A stretch of 64,000 bases of DNA from JAUZRW01 sp034437755 (GTDB lineage Bacteria; Chloroflexota; Anaerolineae; Aggregatilineales; Phototrophicaceae): the NCBI GenBank assembly GCA_034437755.1, contig DAOTTV010000101.1, forward strand, positions 1 to 64,000, given 5' to 3'. The notes beneath the pieces are model-generated. The model was not told the origin of the DNA. It searched no databases and saw only the letters and a program-made list of their open reading frames with translations. The translations under genes and the position numbers were made by a program. Shown here piece by piece: positions 53,909-62,744 of this stretch; the stretch's first letter is position 1; every line of letters begins with the position of its first letter.

Positions 53909-54672
53909 TCGGCATCGACAAAGTGCTTGTGTAATTCCGCTACCAGTGCGTCCACGCCATCCGCAAGCGCGACAATATGAATATGACCGCCGTTGATGAT
54001 CGCACGGATGACGTGACTATCGGTCTGTTGTGTTTTGTAAGCGTTAGAGATGGTATCAGCAGTGCGTCCACTGCCATCGATGACCACCATCGGGATACGG
54101 TTATCGCCCTTTGCCGTCGCCAGATACACGTCGCGCTCGGCAATTTTGCCCCCGTTAATCAGGATACCTAGCATCGGGTGCTGGCGATTGGCGATCGCCC
54201 GCGTCAGGTTGACGATCATCCCGGACTCCGCGCCCCACTCATCGGCATCGACCAGCACGAAGTGCGAGTGTCCGTCTTCTAGGAGCGCATTATCAGGCTG
54301 ATCGGTATACCAACCGGGATAGCGCACGGTGTGCAAGGGCGCGACCCCAATCAGCGGGAAGGTGTAGCCGTGCTTTCTGCGCGCAGTGCCGATCATGCCC
54401 ATCACGCCGGCATCTGTGCCGCCATCGACCACCGTCAGATGATGCTCGCTGGCAAATTTCGCGACTCCGTGTTCGATCAAATTGCGCGTGGCGATCACGT
54501 CCGCCTCGCTCATACCACTCGCCCCACCAGAGATAAACAGCGTCGGGCGCGGTGTGAGCAGATGAAAGGTATTGATCACCTCTTGCGGATCAGCATCCAC
54601 CGCGAGACGCATCGCCGGCGCGTACTGCTGATCGGAAAAACGAATGAGAAAGGAAGATTTTGATTGTGTCAT
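53899..54672 (-). CDS. SLOG/LSDAT-domain protein
   Basis: A 257-aa protein of the LSDAT branch of the SLOG nucleotide-sensing superfamily: LFISGGASGMSEADV near the start, TVVDGGTDAGVMGMIG, and GILINGGKIAERDV. SLOG proteins bind nucleotide-derived ligands; some act in anti-phage signalling, others in cytokinin-like metabolism. No effector gene is adjacent, so a defence role is not supported. The ATG at 54672 (MTQSKSS) is the best start. It is divergent from mutY. Confidence 0.82.
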   Translation of the reverse strand: MTQSKSSFLIRFSDQQYAPAMRLAVDADPQEVINTFHLLTPRPTLFISGGASGMSEADVIATRNLIEHGVAKFASEHHLTVVDGGTDAGVMGMIGTARRKHGYTFPLIGVAPLHTVRYPGWYTDQPDNALLEDGHSHFVLVDADEWGAESGMIVNLTRAIANRQHPMLGILINGGKIAERDVYLATAKGDNRIPMVVIDGSGRTADTISNAYKTQQTDSHVIRAIINGGHIHIVALADGVDALVAELHKHFVDADHK

Positions 54673-54734
54673 AATTTGTCCTATACACATATGGCGTGGT
54701 CTGCTACCGTTTGCAAACGTCGATAAACATCTTC

Positions 54735-54778
54735 ACGGCTCTTTGGGATTTCGCGTGGTTTTTGTGCGTTACCCCCAC
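54735..54778 (-). repeat. Hairpin-repeat tail, copy C
   Basis: On the minus strand, GTGGGGGTAA (54769-54778) is followed by the same 26-nt tail as copy B (54735-54760, 25 of 26 identical). The spacer is 8 nt instead of 15. The hairpin part is reduced or lost. It lies in the mutY leader, oriented away from mutY. Confidence 0.75.
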
Positions 54779-54809
54779 AAAGCCCCCTAACTTTACGAGG
54801 ATTGCCCGC

Positions 54810-55901
54810 ATGACACTCGCGATCTCTGCGCCTTTACTCGATTGGTTCGATCAAAATGCTGCCGATTTACCGTGGCGCGGCGCACCACCCTATCACGTAT
54901 GGCTCTCAGAGATTATGCTCCAGCAAACCCAGATTGAAACTGTTATACCTTATTATAAACGATTTTTGGAAATGTACCCGACCGTAGAAGCGCTGGCGCA
55001 AGCCCCAGTCGATGATGTGCTGAAGCAATGGGAAGGATTGGGTTATTATAGTCGCGCACGCAATTTACACAAAGCCGCGCAACAGATCGTCGCAGAGTTC
55101 GGCGGCGCGTTGCCACAGACAGTCGATGAATTGCGAACTCTGCCGGGGATCGGGCCGTATACAGCGGGGGCGGTCGCCAGCATCGCCTTCGACCAGCGCG
55201 CCCCCGTCCTCGATGGCAACGTGATGCGCGTGTTCTCGCGCTTGCTGGACTTGAGCGACGACGTAACCCAGCACCGCACGAAAAAGTACCTGTGGCAAGT
55301 CGCTGAAGATTTACTGCCCGATCAACGCGCCGGAGATTACAATCAGGCGTTGATGGAACTGGGGCAAAAAATCTGCACGCCCAAAGCCCCCGCCTGTGAT
55401 CGCTGTCCGGTGCAGGCACAATGCCGTGCTTACGCCACGGGTACCCAAGCCAACCGCCCCGTGAAGCGCAAGAAAGCCCCGACCCCGCATTATGACGTTG
55501 CCGCTGGCATTATCCGCGATGCAGACGAGCGCCTGCTAATTGCTCAACGTCCGCTCGATGGCTTACTCGGCGGCTTGTGGGAATTCCCCGGCGGCAAGCA
55601 AGAAGCTGATGAAACGCTACCGGCGTGCCTCCAGCGTGAATTGCGCGAAGAATTGGCGATTGAAGTCGACGTCGGCGCGCTGTTCGTGCAGGTCAAGCAC
55701 GCGTTCACCCACTTCAAGATCACGCTTCACGCCTACGAATGTCGCTACATCGGCGCACAAGCGCCTCATGACGCGCCACAAGCCCTAGAAGTTGCGGACT
55801 GGGCGTGGGTCAACGAAGATGACCTGAGCCTGTACAGCTTCGGCAAGGCTGATCGTGAGGTGATCGCCGCCCTACAAGCGCGCAAGAATATGTTATTGTG
55901 A
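54810..55901 (+). CDS. mutY: A/G-specific adenine glycosylase with a Nudix-type C-terminus (MutY-MutT fusion)
   Basis: A 363-aa base-excision enzyme removing adenine opposite 8-oxoguanine. Catalytic E in SEIMLQQTQ, hairpin-helix-hairpin LPGIGPYTAGAV with D in PVLDGNVMRV, and the iron-sulfur set C-x6-C-x2-C-x5-C (CTPKAPACDRCPVQAQC). The C-terminal domain (about 230-363) contains an almost perfect Nudix box (G-x5-E-x7-RELREE), so it may also cleave 8-oxo-dGTP. ATG 54810 has GAGG 9 nt ahead; the frame back to 54696 has no support. Confidence 0.94.
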   Translation: MTLAISAPLLDWFDQNAADLPWRGAPPYHVWLSEIMLQQTQIETVIPYYKRFLEMYPTVEALAQAPVDDVLKQWEGLGYYSRARNLHKAAQQIVAEFGGALPQTVDELRTLPGIGPYTAGAVASIAFDQRAPVLDGNVMRVFSRLLDLSDDVTQHRTKKYLWQVAEDLLPDQRAGDYNQALMELGQKICTPKAPACDRCPVQAQCRAYATGTQANRPVKRKKAPTPHYDVAAGIIRDADERLLIAQRPLDGLLGGLWEFPGGKQEADETLPACLQRELREELAIEVDVGALFVQVKHAFTHFKITLHAYECRYIGAQAPHDAPQALEVADWAWVNEDDLSLYSFGKADREVIAALQARKNMLL

Positions 55902-55910
55902 GCGCCTGCA

Positions 55911-57101
55911 TCACGTCACAAAGTCACGGTTTGCCTGATGCGGCTTCCAGCTTTCATCGCGCAGAATCGCGTCGATCGCTTCGACCACGCGCTGTACTTC
56001 GTCATGCGTGTTGTAAAAGTGTGGCGCGATGCGAATCCCGGCGTTTTCGCGATAGTCAATTTTGATATTGCGATCGAGCAAGGCACGCGAAACCCCGTAG
56101 GCGTGCGGCGGATTGAGCGTCACCGTACCGGCGCGGCGCTCTGCCTGTCGCGGCGAGATGACCGGATACCCGCGCTCGTCAGCGAGATCAATCAAGCGCG
56201 ATGTTTGCTGGATCGAATTCTCGCGGATGGCATCGACTCCCACCTGTGCGATAATCTCGACCCCCGGTTGGATCGCCTGTAACGATGCGATGCCGGGCGT
56301 GCCGTTCATCAGGCGGTAGGCATCTTCGCGCAGGTCGAAGTGATCGACCTCGAAGGCGAACGGTCGCTTATGCGCGAACCAGCCGGTCACCCTGGGGTCT
56401 AGCGCCGTCAGCAAGTCAGGGCGCACGTACATGAAAACGCCGCCCGTGCCCCCGCACAACCACTTCAGCACGCCGCCGATGTAAAAATCGACGTTCAAAT
56501 CCTGTACATCCACCGGAATGATGCCCACGCTGTGATAGCCGTTCAACAGCACTCGCGCACCGACGCGATGCGCCTTCTTGATAATCTGCTTGACAGGCAT
56601 GATATAGGCACTGCGGAACAAGACATGCGAGATGCTGACGAGGCGCGTGCGCGCGTCGATGGCTTCGAGGATTTCGTCGGTGTCGATGCTGATGCCGTCA
56701 TGCGTCGCGACCATCTGCACGCGCATATGAGCCGGCAACCAACGCTTGAGGACGTAAATATCCGATGGAAAATCCATATCCGTGATGACGACCTTATCGC
56801 GCTCACTATCGCTAAAATCCAGCGCGCTGAACAGAATGCTATTAGCAATGCTGGCATTCTGATGAATCAGCACGCTATCCTGTGGCGCGCCCATCAGCGG
56901 GGCAATCTTGTTGCCGACCGCCATATTCAAATCCCACCACTCCATGCCCCACGCGGAAACGCCATGCTCAGCCCACATATCGGCATAATGCTGTAAGCTA
57001 TCGTATACGCCGCGCGGCATCGCTCCCAGCGAGTTGCTAATCAAGTACGTGCATTTTTCCAGAATCGGGAATTCATCGCGCCACTGTAACAGGCTCTTCA
57101 T
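55911..57101 (-). CDS. Class V PLP enzyme (kynureninase/aminotransferase-like)
   Basis: A 396-aa fold-type I PLP protein. The PLP lysine is K213 in GGVLKWLCGGTGG. The aspartate that normally contacts the pyridine nitrogen (D in LLDGxH) is N187 here (VLLNGYHSVG, codon AAC). The N-terminal YLISNSLGAMPRG resembles kynureninase. The substitution may alter reaction type. It is read in the same direction as the SDR 69 bp upstream. Confidence 0.85.
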   Translation of the reverse strand: MKSLLQWRDEFPILEKCTYLISNSLGAMPRGVYDSLQHYADMWAEHGVSAWGMEWWDLNMAVGNKIAPLMGAPQDSVLIHQNASIANSILFSALDFSDSERDKVVITDMDFPSDIYVLKRWLPAHMRVQMVATHDGISIDTDEILEAIDARTRLVSISHVLFRSAYIMPVKQIIKKAHRVGARVLLNGYHSVGIIPVDVQDLNVDFYIGGVLKWLCGGTGGVFMYVRPDLLTALDPRVTGWFAHKRPFAFEVDHFDLREDAYRLMNGTPGIASLQAIQPGVEIIAQVGVDAIRENSIQQTSRLIDLADERGYPVISPRQAERRAGTVTLNPPHAYGVSRALLDRNIKIDYRENAGIRIAPHFYNTHDEVQRVVEAIDAILRDESWKPHQANRDFVT

Positions 57102-57170
57102 CGTCTCACCATCTCATTCATATAGCCATCCATCTGTCGGACAAATTAGACAAGCACGCACTGCACGCGC

Positions 57171-58082
57171 TCACGAGTCGAGATCGCGCATCACCGGTAC
57201 GAGTTTTTCCGGCGGATACAGCCATGCCATATACCAATCGACCAGCGCCGGCGCGAACCGCTGGCAGAGCGCCATCACTTTGAAGCCAATCCCACCCAGC
57301 ACGACCGTCGCACGATTATAGCGCACAGTGGCGACGACATGACTCGCGACGAACGCCGGCGTTTGGATGTCGACCGCGTTCAACTCAGTACCGGGAATCT
57401 GATCGAAGATCGCTTCATTACGCACCATATCGGTTCGTGTCCAGCCGGGGTGCAATGCCGAGACGCGCACGCCCGTTCCATGCAGTTCACGCCGGAGGCT
57501 ATCCATCGTATAGGTCATGGCGGATTTGGTCGCGCCGTAGATCGTTTGCCCGGACGCGGGAATCAGCGCCGAGACACTGCTGACGTTGACAATATGCCCG
57601 CTATGCTGGGTTTTCATAATCGGCAACACAGCCTGCACCATGCGGGTTGTGCCGTAGATGTTGACATCGAACACGCGCCGCGTCCAATCGGGATCGGTGT
57701 CTTCGATGTAGCCTGCTTGCCGCACGCCCGCGTTATTCACCAGCACATCAATGCGCCCAAACTCGCGCAGGGTCTCGTCAATCACGGTCTGCACGTCAGC
57801 TTCTTCGGTCACATCACCAGCAATCGACAGCACGCGCACGTCAAACGCGCTCAACTCATCCTGTAGCTCTGCCAGCAAATTCGCCCGCCGCGCCATCAAC
57901 ACGACATGCGCGCCCTGTATCGCAAACGCGCGCGCCGTTGCCCGCCCGATGCCGGATGATGCCCCCGTCACCAGCACGACTTTATTCTTGATCGGTGTGA
58001 TATTGGCGTATTCACGTTGTCGCTTCCATTGCCACGCCCCAAAACCCAGCAGAGCCAAGCCGATTGCATTGCGTAAGCGCAT
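57171..58082 (-). CDS. Membrane-anchored short-chain dehydrogenase
   Basis: A 303-aa SDR with a short N-terminal hydrophobic segment (IGLALLGFGAWQW). The cofactor motif is TGASSGIGRA and the catalytic motif is YGATKSAM. The start at 58082 (MRLRNAIG) avoids an 11-residue extension. The C-terminal 60 residues contain a second hydrophobic stretch typical of the DHRS7/SDR membrane-associated group. The substrate is unknown. Confidence 0.88.
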   Translation of the reverse strand: MRLRNAIGLALLGFGAWQWKRQREYANITPIKNKVVLVTGASSGIGRATARAFAIQGAHVVLMARRANLLAELQDELSAFDVRVLSIAGDVTEEADVQTVIDETLREFGRIDVLVNNAGVRQAGYIEDTDPDWTRRVFDVNIYGTTRMVQAVLPIMKTQHSGHIVNVSSVSALIPASGQTIYGATKSAMTYTMDSLRRELHGTGVRVSALHPGWTRTDMVRNEAIFDQIPGTELNAVDIQTPAFVASHVVATVRYNRATVVLGGIGFKVMALCQRFAPALVDWYMAWLYPPEKLVPVMRDLDS

Positions 58083-58226
58083 GATGTTTGCCTCCCATCT
58101 TTGGTTAGTCGTCAATGTAGATATTGTACCGCGCAGGTAGGATCAGGTTCAACAGGACATTGCCACCCGCGCAAGGTCAAGACCTTACGCGGCGATGCCG
58201 GTTGTACGCCCTGCTGGGATCAAATG

Positions 58227-59114
58227 TTAACGGGCTTCTTTAATCGCGTCTAAAATCGTGTCGGCGACAGCGCTATCCATGCGCCCGGTATCGCGCATGA
58301 AGCGTGCGAAACGCTTGAGACTGACGTAATTAATCTGTTGATCGGGAGCGCTGGCGATATAGCTGTTGATGTCATCAAGCGTGACATCCAGCAGATAGCG
58401 CGGCGGTTGTTGTTGTAGTAAATAATTATTGGCAAACGTGGCAATATTCTCACAATGGTCGGCGGCTGTCCGTTCGCTGATGTTGCCCTTGCGATTCAAC
58501 TCGGTGTTAAATGCAGTCAGCACTTTCTTGTTGCTATCGCGCACACGCCCGATGTCGTGTTCGGCGCGGGTATCATGCAGGCTCATGGTAACGCCCTCGC
58601 GCTCTTGTATCAGCCGATACGTATGATTGAGATTAGAGCGAATATTGTTGCCGAAGAAGACGCGATAGGGCGCGAAGAAACTATCATAGATGATGCGATC
58701 TTCAAAGGGGATAAGTACCGTCTTGATATACAGGGGCAGATTGTTGCCGATCATCTCTTTGAAGGTGGTTGTCAGCCCATAGACCGCGTAGGCTTTATCA
58801 TCTCGTAGCAGGATGGTGTAATCGTCTGTATAACGAAAGATGAAAAACTCGCCTTCGACGCGCTGTTTCCAGCTCGCCGCCATCGCCAGATCATCAGCAG
58901 ATAGTTGCGCTGGGTTCTCGCGGACAAAGGCATCAAGCAGATCATCGTTATCCCATAACACAACGCGGATTGCGCCGGCATCCTGCACATCGATGCTATC
59001 TACGCGCCATTGTTGCGGAAAGCCCTCAACTACCTGCTTCTGCTGGTTGACGTAGTGCAACAGCGGAATCCAAATATTGTAGAAGCGTTCGACTTCTTGT
59101 GAAGATATAAGCAT
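58227..59114 (-). CDS. Hypothetical protein with a recombinase-like helical end
   Basis: A 295-aa soluble protein, not recognised. Residues 1-190 look alpha/beta (FFIFRYTDDYTILLRDDKAYAVYGLTTTFKEM). Residues about 195-290 (NISERTAADHCENIATFANNYLL, LDDINSYIA, VSLKRFARFMRDTGRMD) resemble the SAM-like core-binding domain of tyrosine recombinases, without any catalytic domain. It is the last gene in the minus-strand run from asnS, 15 bp after the propeller gene. Confidence 0.65.
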   Translation of the reverse strand: MLISSQEVERFYNIWIPLLHYVNQQKQVVEGFPQQWRVDSIDVQDAGAIRVVLWDNDDLLDAFVRENPAQLSADDLAMAASWKQRVEGEFFIFRYTDDYTILLRDDKAYAVYGLTTTFKEMIGNNLPLYIKTVLIPFEDRIIYDSFFAPYRVFFGNNIRSNLNHTYRLIQEREGVTMSLHDTRAEHDIGRVRDSNKKVLTAFNTELNRKGNISERTAADHCENIATFANNYLLQQQPPRYLLDVTLDDINSYIASAPDQQINYVSLKRFARFMRDTGRMDSAVADTILDAIKEAR

Positions 59115-59129
59115 GTAGGTGTCTTTCTG

Positions 59130-61175
59130 CTAACGTGCATTGATTTGTAATTGATACGCACCTTCACCGCTGAAGCGTGTGGCTTCAATGAGGTAAACGC
59201 CCGGCGCGAGTGATAGCGCGCTCAGTTGCGCGTCAAAACCCAACGCGGGATCGTCCGCGTCGTCGTTTTCAGCAATGAGTGTGCCATCCCTATTATAAAC
59301 CATTAGGAGCGGGTCTAAAAATTCGTCCTCGGCACGCAAGGTGATGGTGAACGTGCGCGGGGCATCGACCTGTATCAAATAGCGTTGATGGGGCACAGTA
59401 TCGCGCAGGATGCCAGCAATGCGGGTAGTACCCGTCTCGAGGATAAAGCCCTGCAAGCGACTCAAGCCTAGATCATAAGCACCGATGCCGTCTACGCGCT
59501 CGACAATCACCAGATATTGTCCAGTGGTGGGGACCGGCAGATGTGCCAGTTGCGGATCAAAGACGTTCTCAAGCACGCCGTCTTCGTCGTCATCAGCGCG
59601 GGCAATTTCCGTGCCATCCGGCGCGATAATCCGTAGCGCGAGATCGAGGTCGAAAGCGTCGAAAGTCGCCAGCGCCGTGAGCGTGACCGTCTCGCCAGCA
59701 ATCGCATCGAATAGCCAGGTCTGCGCGGGGGTCTCATCGTCCAGTGTGCCGCTGACCGTCTCCGTCGGGTTCAGCACCAGATCACCCACCCGCCCCGCCG
59801 GCACGCGCAGGCTGACGGCATTCACATGACCGGTGCGCCCGTCGCTCTCCACCCAGTAAATCGCACCCGTGTTATCGACTGCCACGCCCTGCGGCGCGAC
59901 AACTTCGCCGGCTGACTGCGGCACATCGACCAATTGCCCGACTTGATCGACAAATGCGCCCTGCGTGTCGAACACCAGCACGCCGTCGCCATCGGTCGCC
60001 AGCACCCATTGATTACGAGTGTTGAGCGTCGCGTCGTTGACGAATGCGCCGTTATCCAGCACATAAGCGAACACAAAGCGATCGCCCTGTAGCTGATACA
60101 CCAGCGCATCATCGACCAGTGCATAGACCGTGTTGCTGTTGTCGATCACGAGTAGCGGTTGCTGGAATACCGGTTCATCGAACGTTAGCACGGTGCGCTC
60201 GCCGTTGTTCCAGCGCACCACCTGCACGTCGTCGGTAGCGGTCAAGCGCGTGTAATACACGCTTCCATCCCGCGACACGCTGACCGCCTGTGGCGAATCC
60301 GGCGCATCGACGGGGATCGTCGTCCGTTCCTGCCCGTTGTCGATCACGCGCACACAGCCACAGACAGCATCCGCGATATAGAGCGTGGTGCCAGCCTGCG
60401 CCAGATCATTGACCTGTAAGGCCGGATCGAGCGCGCTGAGCATCTCCAAGCGTCCGCTGCGGGCATCCATACGCGCCAAGCCCGCCACTGTATCGACGGT
60501 GTACAATTTACCATCAACGTAGACCAGTTCGCGCAGGTCAATCAGCGCATCGGGGCCGTCGGCAACCGTGCTCTGTACGTGCCACAGCGCACCGTATGCG
60601 GGTCTTGTCGGGATCGCATCCACGCCCGCTTGCAGGCTATCAGCGATGATCGCAAATGTGCCGAGGAAGGCTTCGCGCTGGGACATCTCAACGCGCCCGA
60701 CGACGGTCAGCACCCGCGCATCGTCGAGGCGGGTTGCACGCCCGATGCCGAATAGCGTGCCGTCCGCGCTGGTGCCGATGCTAGCGGTCGCCGTCTGATC
60801 GATCAAGCGAGCCGGTAGGGGGACTGTCGGACGAATATCCCGCGCTTGCATGGCAGTCGCTAACACCGCGTAAAGATCATCCGCAGTGGATGCCGGACGC
60901 ACGGTGAAGGTGACCGTCGCGAGTTCAGGCGGGCGCGATGGAATTTCGATCAAGTCCTGCGCTAGCACCAGTTGACTGTGTGTCCCATCATCGCTGACAG
61001 TCGGCAGGGGGAAGTCCCACGTTGTCGGATATTGCAAGGCAATATCGACCGCCTGCCACTGATATACGCGGTAGTCGGTCTGCGCGTGTGCCGGTAGCAG
61101 TAGCAAGCTCAAGGCGACCAAGCCCAGCAAGCGCAGGATAAAATGCCGAAAAGCGATCGTCTGCCGGTTAAACAC
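59130..61175 (-). CDS. Exported NHL/beta-propeller protein with PPC-like C-terminal domains
   Basis: A 681-aa secreted protein. A Sec signal (ILRLLGLVALSLLLLPAHAQ) is followed by a small domain (about 35-190), a propeller of NHL-like blades (about 205-455), and two PPC-like beta-sandwiches (about 465-575 and 580-681; TPAQTWLFDAIAGETVTLTA and TVPHQRYLIQVDAPRTFTITLR). PPC domains usually sit at the end of secreted proteases or adhesins, but no protease is seen. It is 46 bp after the Wzz-like gene. Confidence 0.82.
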   Translation of the reverse strand: MFNRQTIAFRHFILRLLGLVALSLLLLPAHAQTDYRVYQWQAVDIALQYPTTWDFPLPTVSDDGTHSQLVLAQDLIEIPSRPPELATVTFTVRPASTADDLYAVLATAMQARDIRPTVPLPARLIDQTATASIGTSADGTLFGIGRATRLDDARVLTVVGRVEMSQREAFLGTFAIIADSLQAGVDAIPTRPAYGALWHVQSTVADGPDALIDLRELVYVDGKLYTVDTVAGLARMDARSGRLEMLSALDPALQVNDLAQAGTTLYIADAVCGCVRVIDNGQERTTIPVDAPDSPQAVSVSRDGSVYYTRLTATDDVQVVRWNNGERTVLTFDEPVFQQPLLVIDNSNTVYALVDDALVYQLQGDRFVFAYVLDNGAFVNDATLNTRNQWVLATDGDGVLVFDTQGAFVDQVGQLVDVPQSAGEVVAPQGVAVDNTGAIYWVESDGRTGHVNAVSLRVPAGRVGDLVLNPTETVSGTLDDETPAQTWLFDAIAGETVTLTALATFDAFDLDLALRIIAPDGTEIARADDDEDGVLENVFDPQLAHLPVPTTGQYLVIVERVDGIGAYDLGLSRLQGFILETGTTRIAGILRDTVPHQRYLIQVDAPRTFTITLRAEDEFLDPLLMVYNRDGTLIAENDDADDPALGFDAQLSALSLAPGVYLIEATRFSGEGAYQLQINAR

Positions 61176-61221
61176 GTCGGTTAGCCTCCGTTATATGTAT
61201 ATGGCGATCAATGCGTGTGCG

Positions 61222-61890
61222 TCACTGCTTGGGGACGCGGGCGAGTACCGGAATACCCTGCGCTTCGACTTCATCGGGGTAGCGCAGGGTGCGGTCGAAA
61301 TACTCGGCGAGGATTGCCAGCCCAACGCCGACGACAAGCGCCACGCCCAGTTGTACCAGCGGCGCAAGGCGGTTGGTCAGCGGCGGGTTGAAGGGCGTGA
61401 CAGTCGGCGCATCTAATATCGTGACATCCGCCGGTTGATCGCCTAAATGCGGGAAGTATTGCTGGTTGCGCGTCTGCAAGACGGTGATTGCCGCCTGCGC
61501 GATGCGGTCGAGTTCTGGCGTGGGATAAGTCATCTCGACAGTGCCGATACTGCGATCATTATCCGATGCGATATTCAACCCACTCAGATCAACATCACCG
61601 CCCAGCACAACCGCTAGCTCTGCCCGAAATGAACTGGTCTTGATCCAATCCGTGAAGGCGTTGACCACAAATTCCGATGCCAACCACACGTCTTGATAAT
61701 CGCCCTCGCGCACGTCGAAGTTACTCGTCTCTTGTACCGATGTATAGGCGAAACGCGTATAAAAACCGCCGGTGCCCGTTTGCTCATTGCGTAATAAATC
61801 CGGCACTGCGACCAGTGCCACGATCGCCACCGGCAAGATTATCAACCACCAGCGCCGTGCCAGCACGCGCAGAATGAGAATAAGTTCCAT
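61222..61890 (-). CDS. Wzz-like chain-length-determinant protein
   Basis: A 222-aa membrane protein with an N-terminal helix (about 14-31), a periplasmic domain (about 35-185) and a second helix (about 190-207). The loop before the last helix (DAPTVTPFNPPLTNRLAPLVQLG) is the Wzz Pro-rich motif. It is short and lacks a kinase domain. Such proteins control polysaccharide length, but no polymerase or flippase gene is adjacent. The ATG at 61890 (MELILILRV) fits the family. Confidence 0.8.
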   Translation of the reverse strand: MELILILRVLARRWWLIILPVAIVALVAVPDLLRNEQTGTGGFYTRFAYTSVQETSNFDVREGDYQDVWLASEFVVNAFTDWIKTSSFRAELAVVLGGDVDLSGLNIASDNDRSIGTVEMTYPTPELDRIAQAAITVLQTRNQQYFPHLGDQPADVTILDAPTVTPFNPPLTNRLAPLVQLGVALVVGVGLAILAEYFDRTLRYPDEVEAQGIPVLARVPKQ

Positions 61891-61966
61891 GTTGCCTCGC
61901 TTCTGTTTGTTCACTCGTGTAGCATAATCAAGCCGGTTGGCTTTGCCTAGCCACGCTCTACGATCA

Positions 61967-62722
61967 TCAGTCATGCGCGAGCCATGCCCGCAGATGATCG
62001 CACACGACCTGCGCTTGCTCCAGCACGACCATATGCCCGCCACCAGCGACGGTGATTAAGTTTGCCTGCGGGATCGCGGCGGCAAGCGTTTGACTCCATG
62101 CAAGCGGGGTCATCTTATCATCCGTGCCGACCAGCACTCGCGTATCGACAGCGATCTGTGGCAGGCGCTCGCGCACGTCGAAGGCATCACAGGCTTTGAA
62201 GTCCGCTTGTATCACGGTAGCTGACGTTTTGAGCAGGCGCTGTGCCCCCTGCTGGCGCACCTGCTCATCAATCTGCCGCGCCCACATCCACTTCATCAGC
62301 AGATGCGCGGTCGCCTCGGTATCATCGACAATGCCGCTGATTATCTGCGCGTTGACTGGCAAACGCGCCCCCGTACCGATCAATCCTAATCGGCGCACGA
62401 CCTGCGGATAGTCGAGCGCGATCATCTGCGCGATTGCGCCACCCATGCTATGCCCGATAATCGTCGCCGTATCAATCGCCAGCGCATCGAGCAAAGCGAC
62501 GACATCCGCGGCATAGTCCGCAATGCTTGCCCGCCCCGGCAAAGGACTGCGCCCGTGCCCCGGCAGATCGAGCGCGATCGCCCCCAGGTCGCGCCGGAGC
62601 GTGATCGACCAATCGAGATACATGCCCCCCGCCCCATGAATCAGGATGACGGGCGGCGTATCCGGCGCTTGTCGATAGTCTTTGTAGTGTATCGTCGCGC
62701 GTGCCGTCTCGATCATCGGCAT
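61967..62722 (-). CDS. Alpha/beta hydrolase
   Basis: A 251-aa alpha/beta-fold hydrolase. The nucleophile elbow is GHSMGGA, the oxyanion region is ILIHGAGGMYLDW, the acid is in VLVGTDDKMT and the histidine in AGGGHMVVLEQ. All triad members are visible. The substrate is unknown (ester, lactone or epoxide family). It starts 22 bp after asnS and is probably co-transcribed. Confidence 0.9.
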   Translation of the reverse strand: MPMIETARATIHYKDYRQAPDTPPVILIHGAGGMYLDWSITLRRDLGAIALDLPGHGRSPLPGRASIADYAADVVALLDALAIDTATIIGHSMGGAIAQMIALDYPQVVRRLGLIGTGARLPVNAQIISGIVDDTEATAHLLMKWMWARQIDEQVRQQGAQRLLKTSATVIQADFKACDAFDVRERLPQIAVDTRVLVGTDDKMTPLAWSQTLAAAIPQANLITVAGGGHMVVLEQAQVVCDHLRAWLAHD

Positions 62723-62744
62723 CTTGACACTTGTCCCGCCGGCC

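Noticed and set aside
54696..54809. 5' extension of the MutY frame
   Set aside because: It crosses repeat copy C and matches nothing in MutY; the ATG at 54810 has a good ribosome site.
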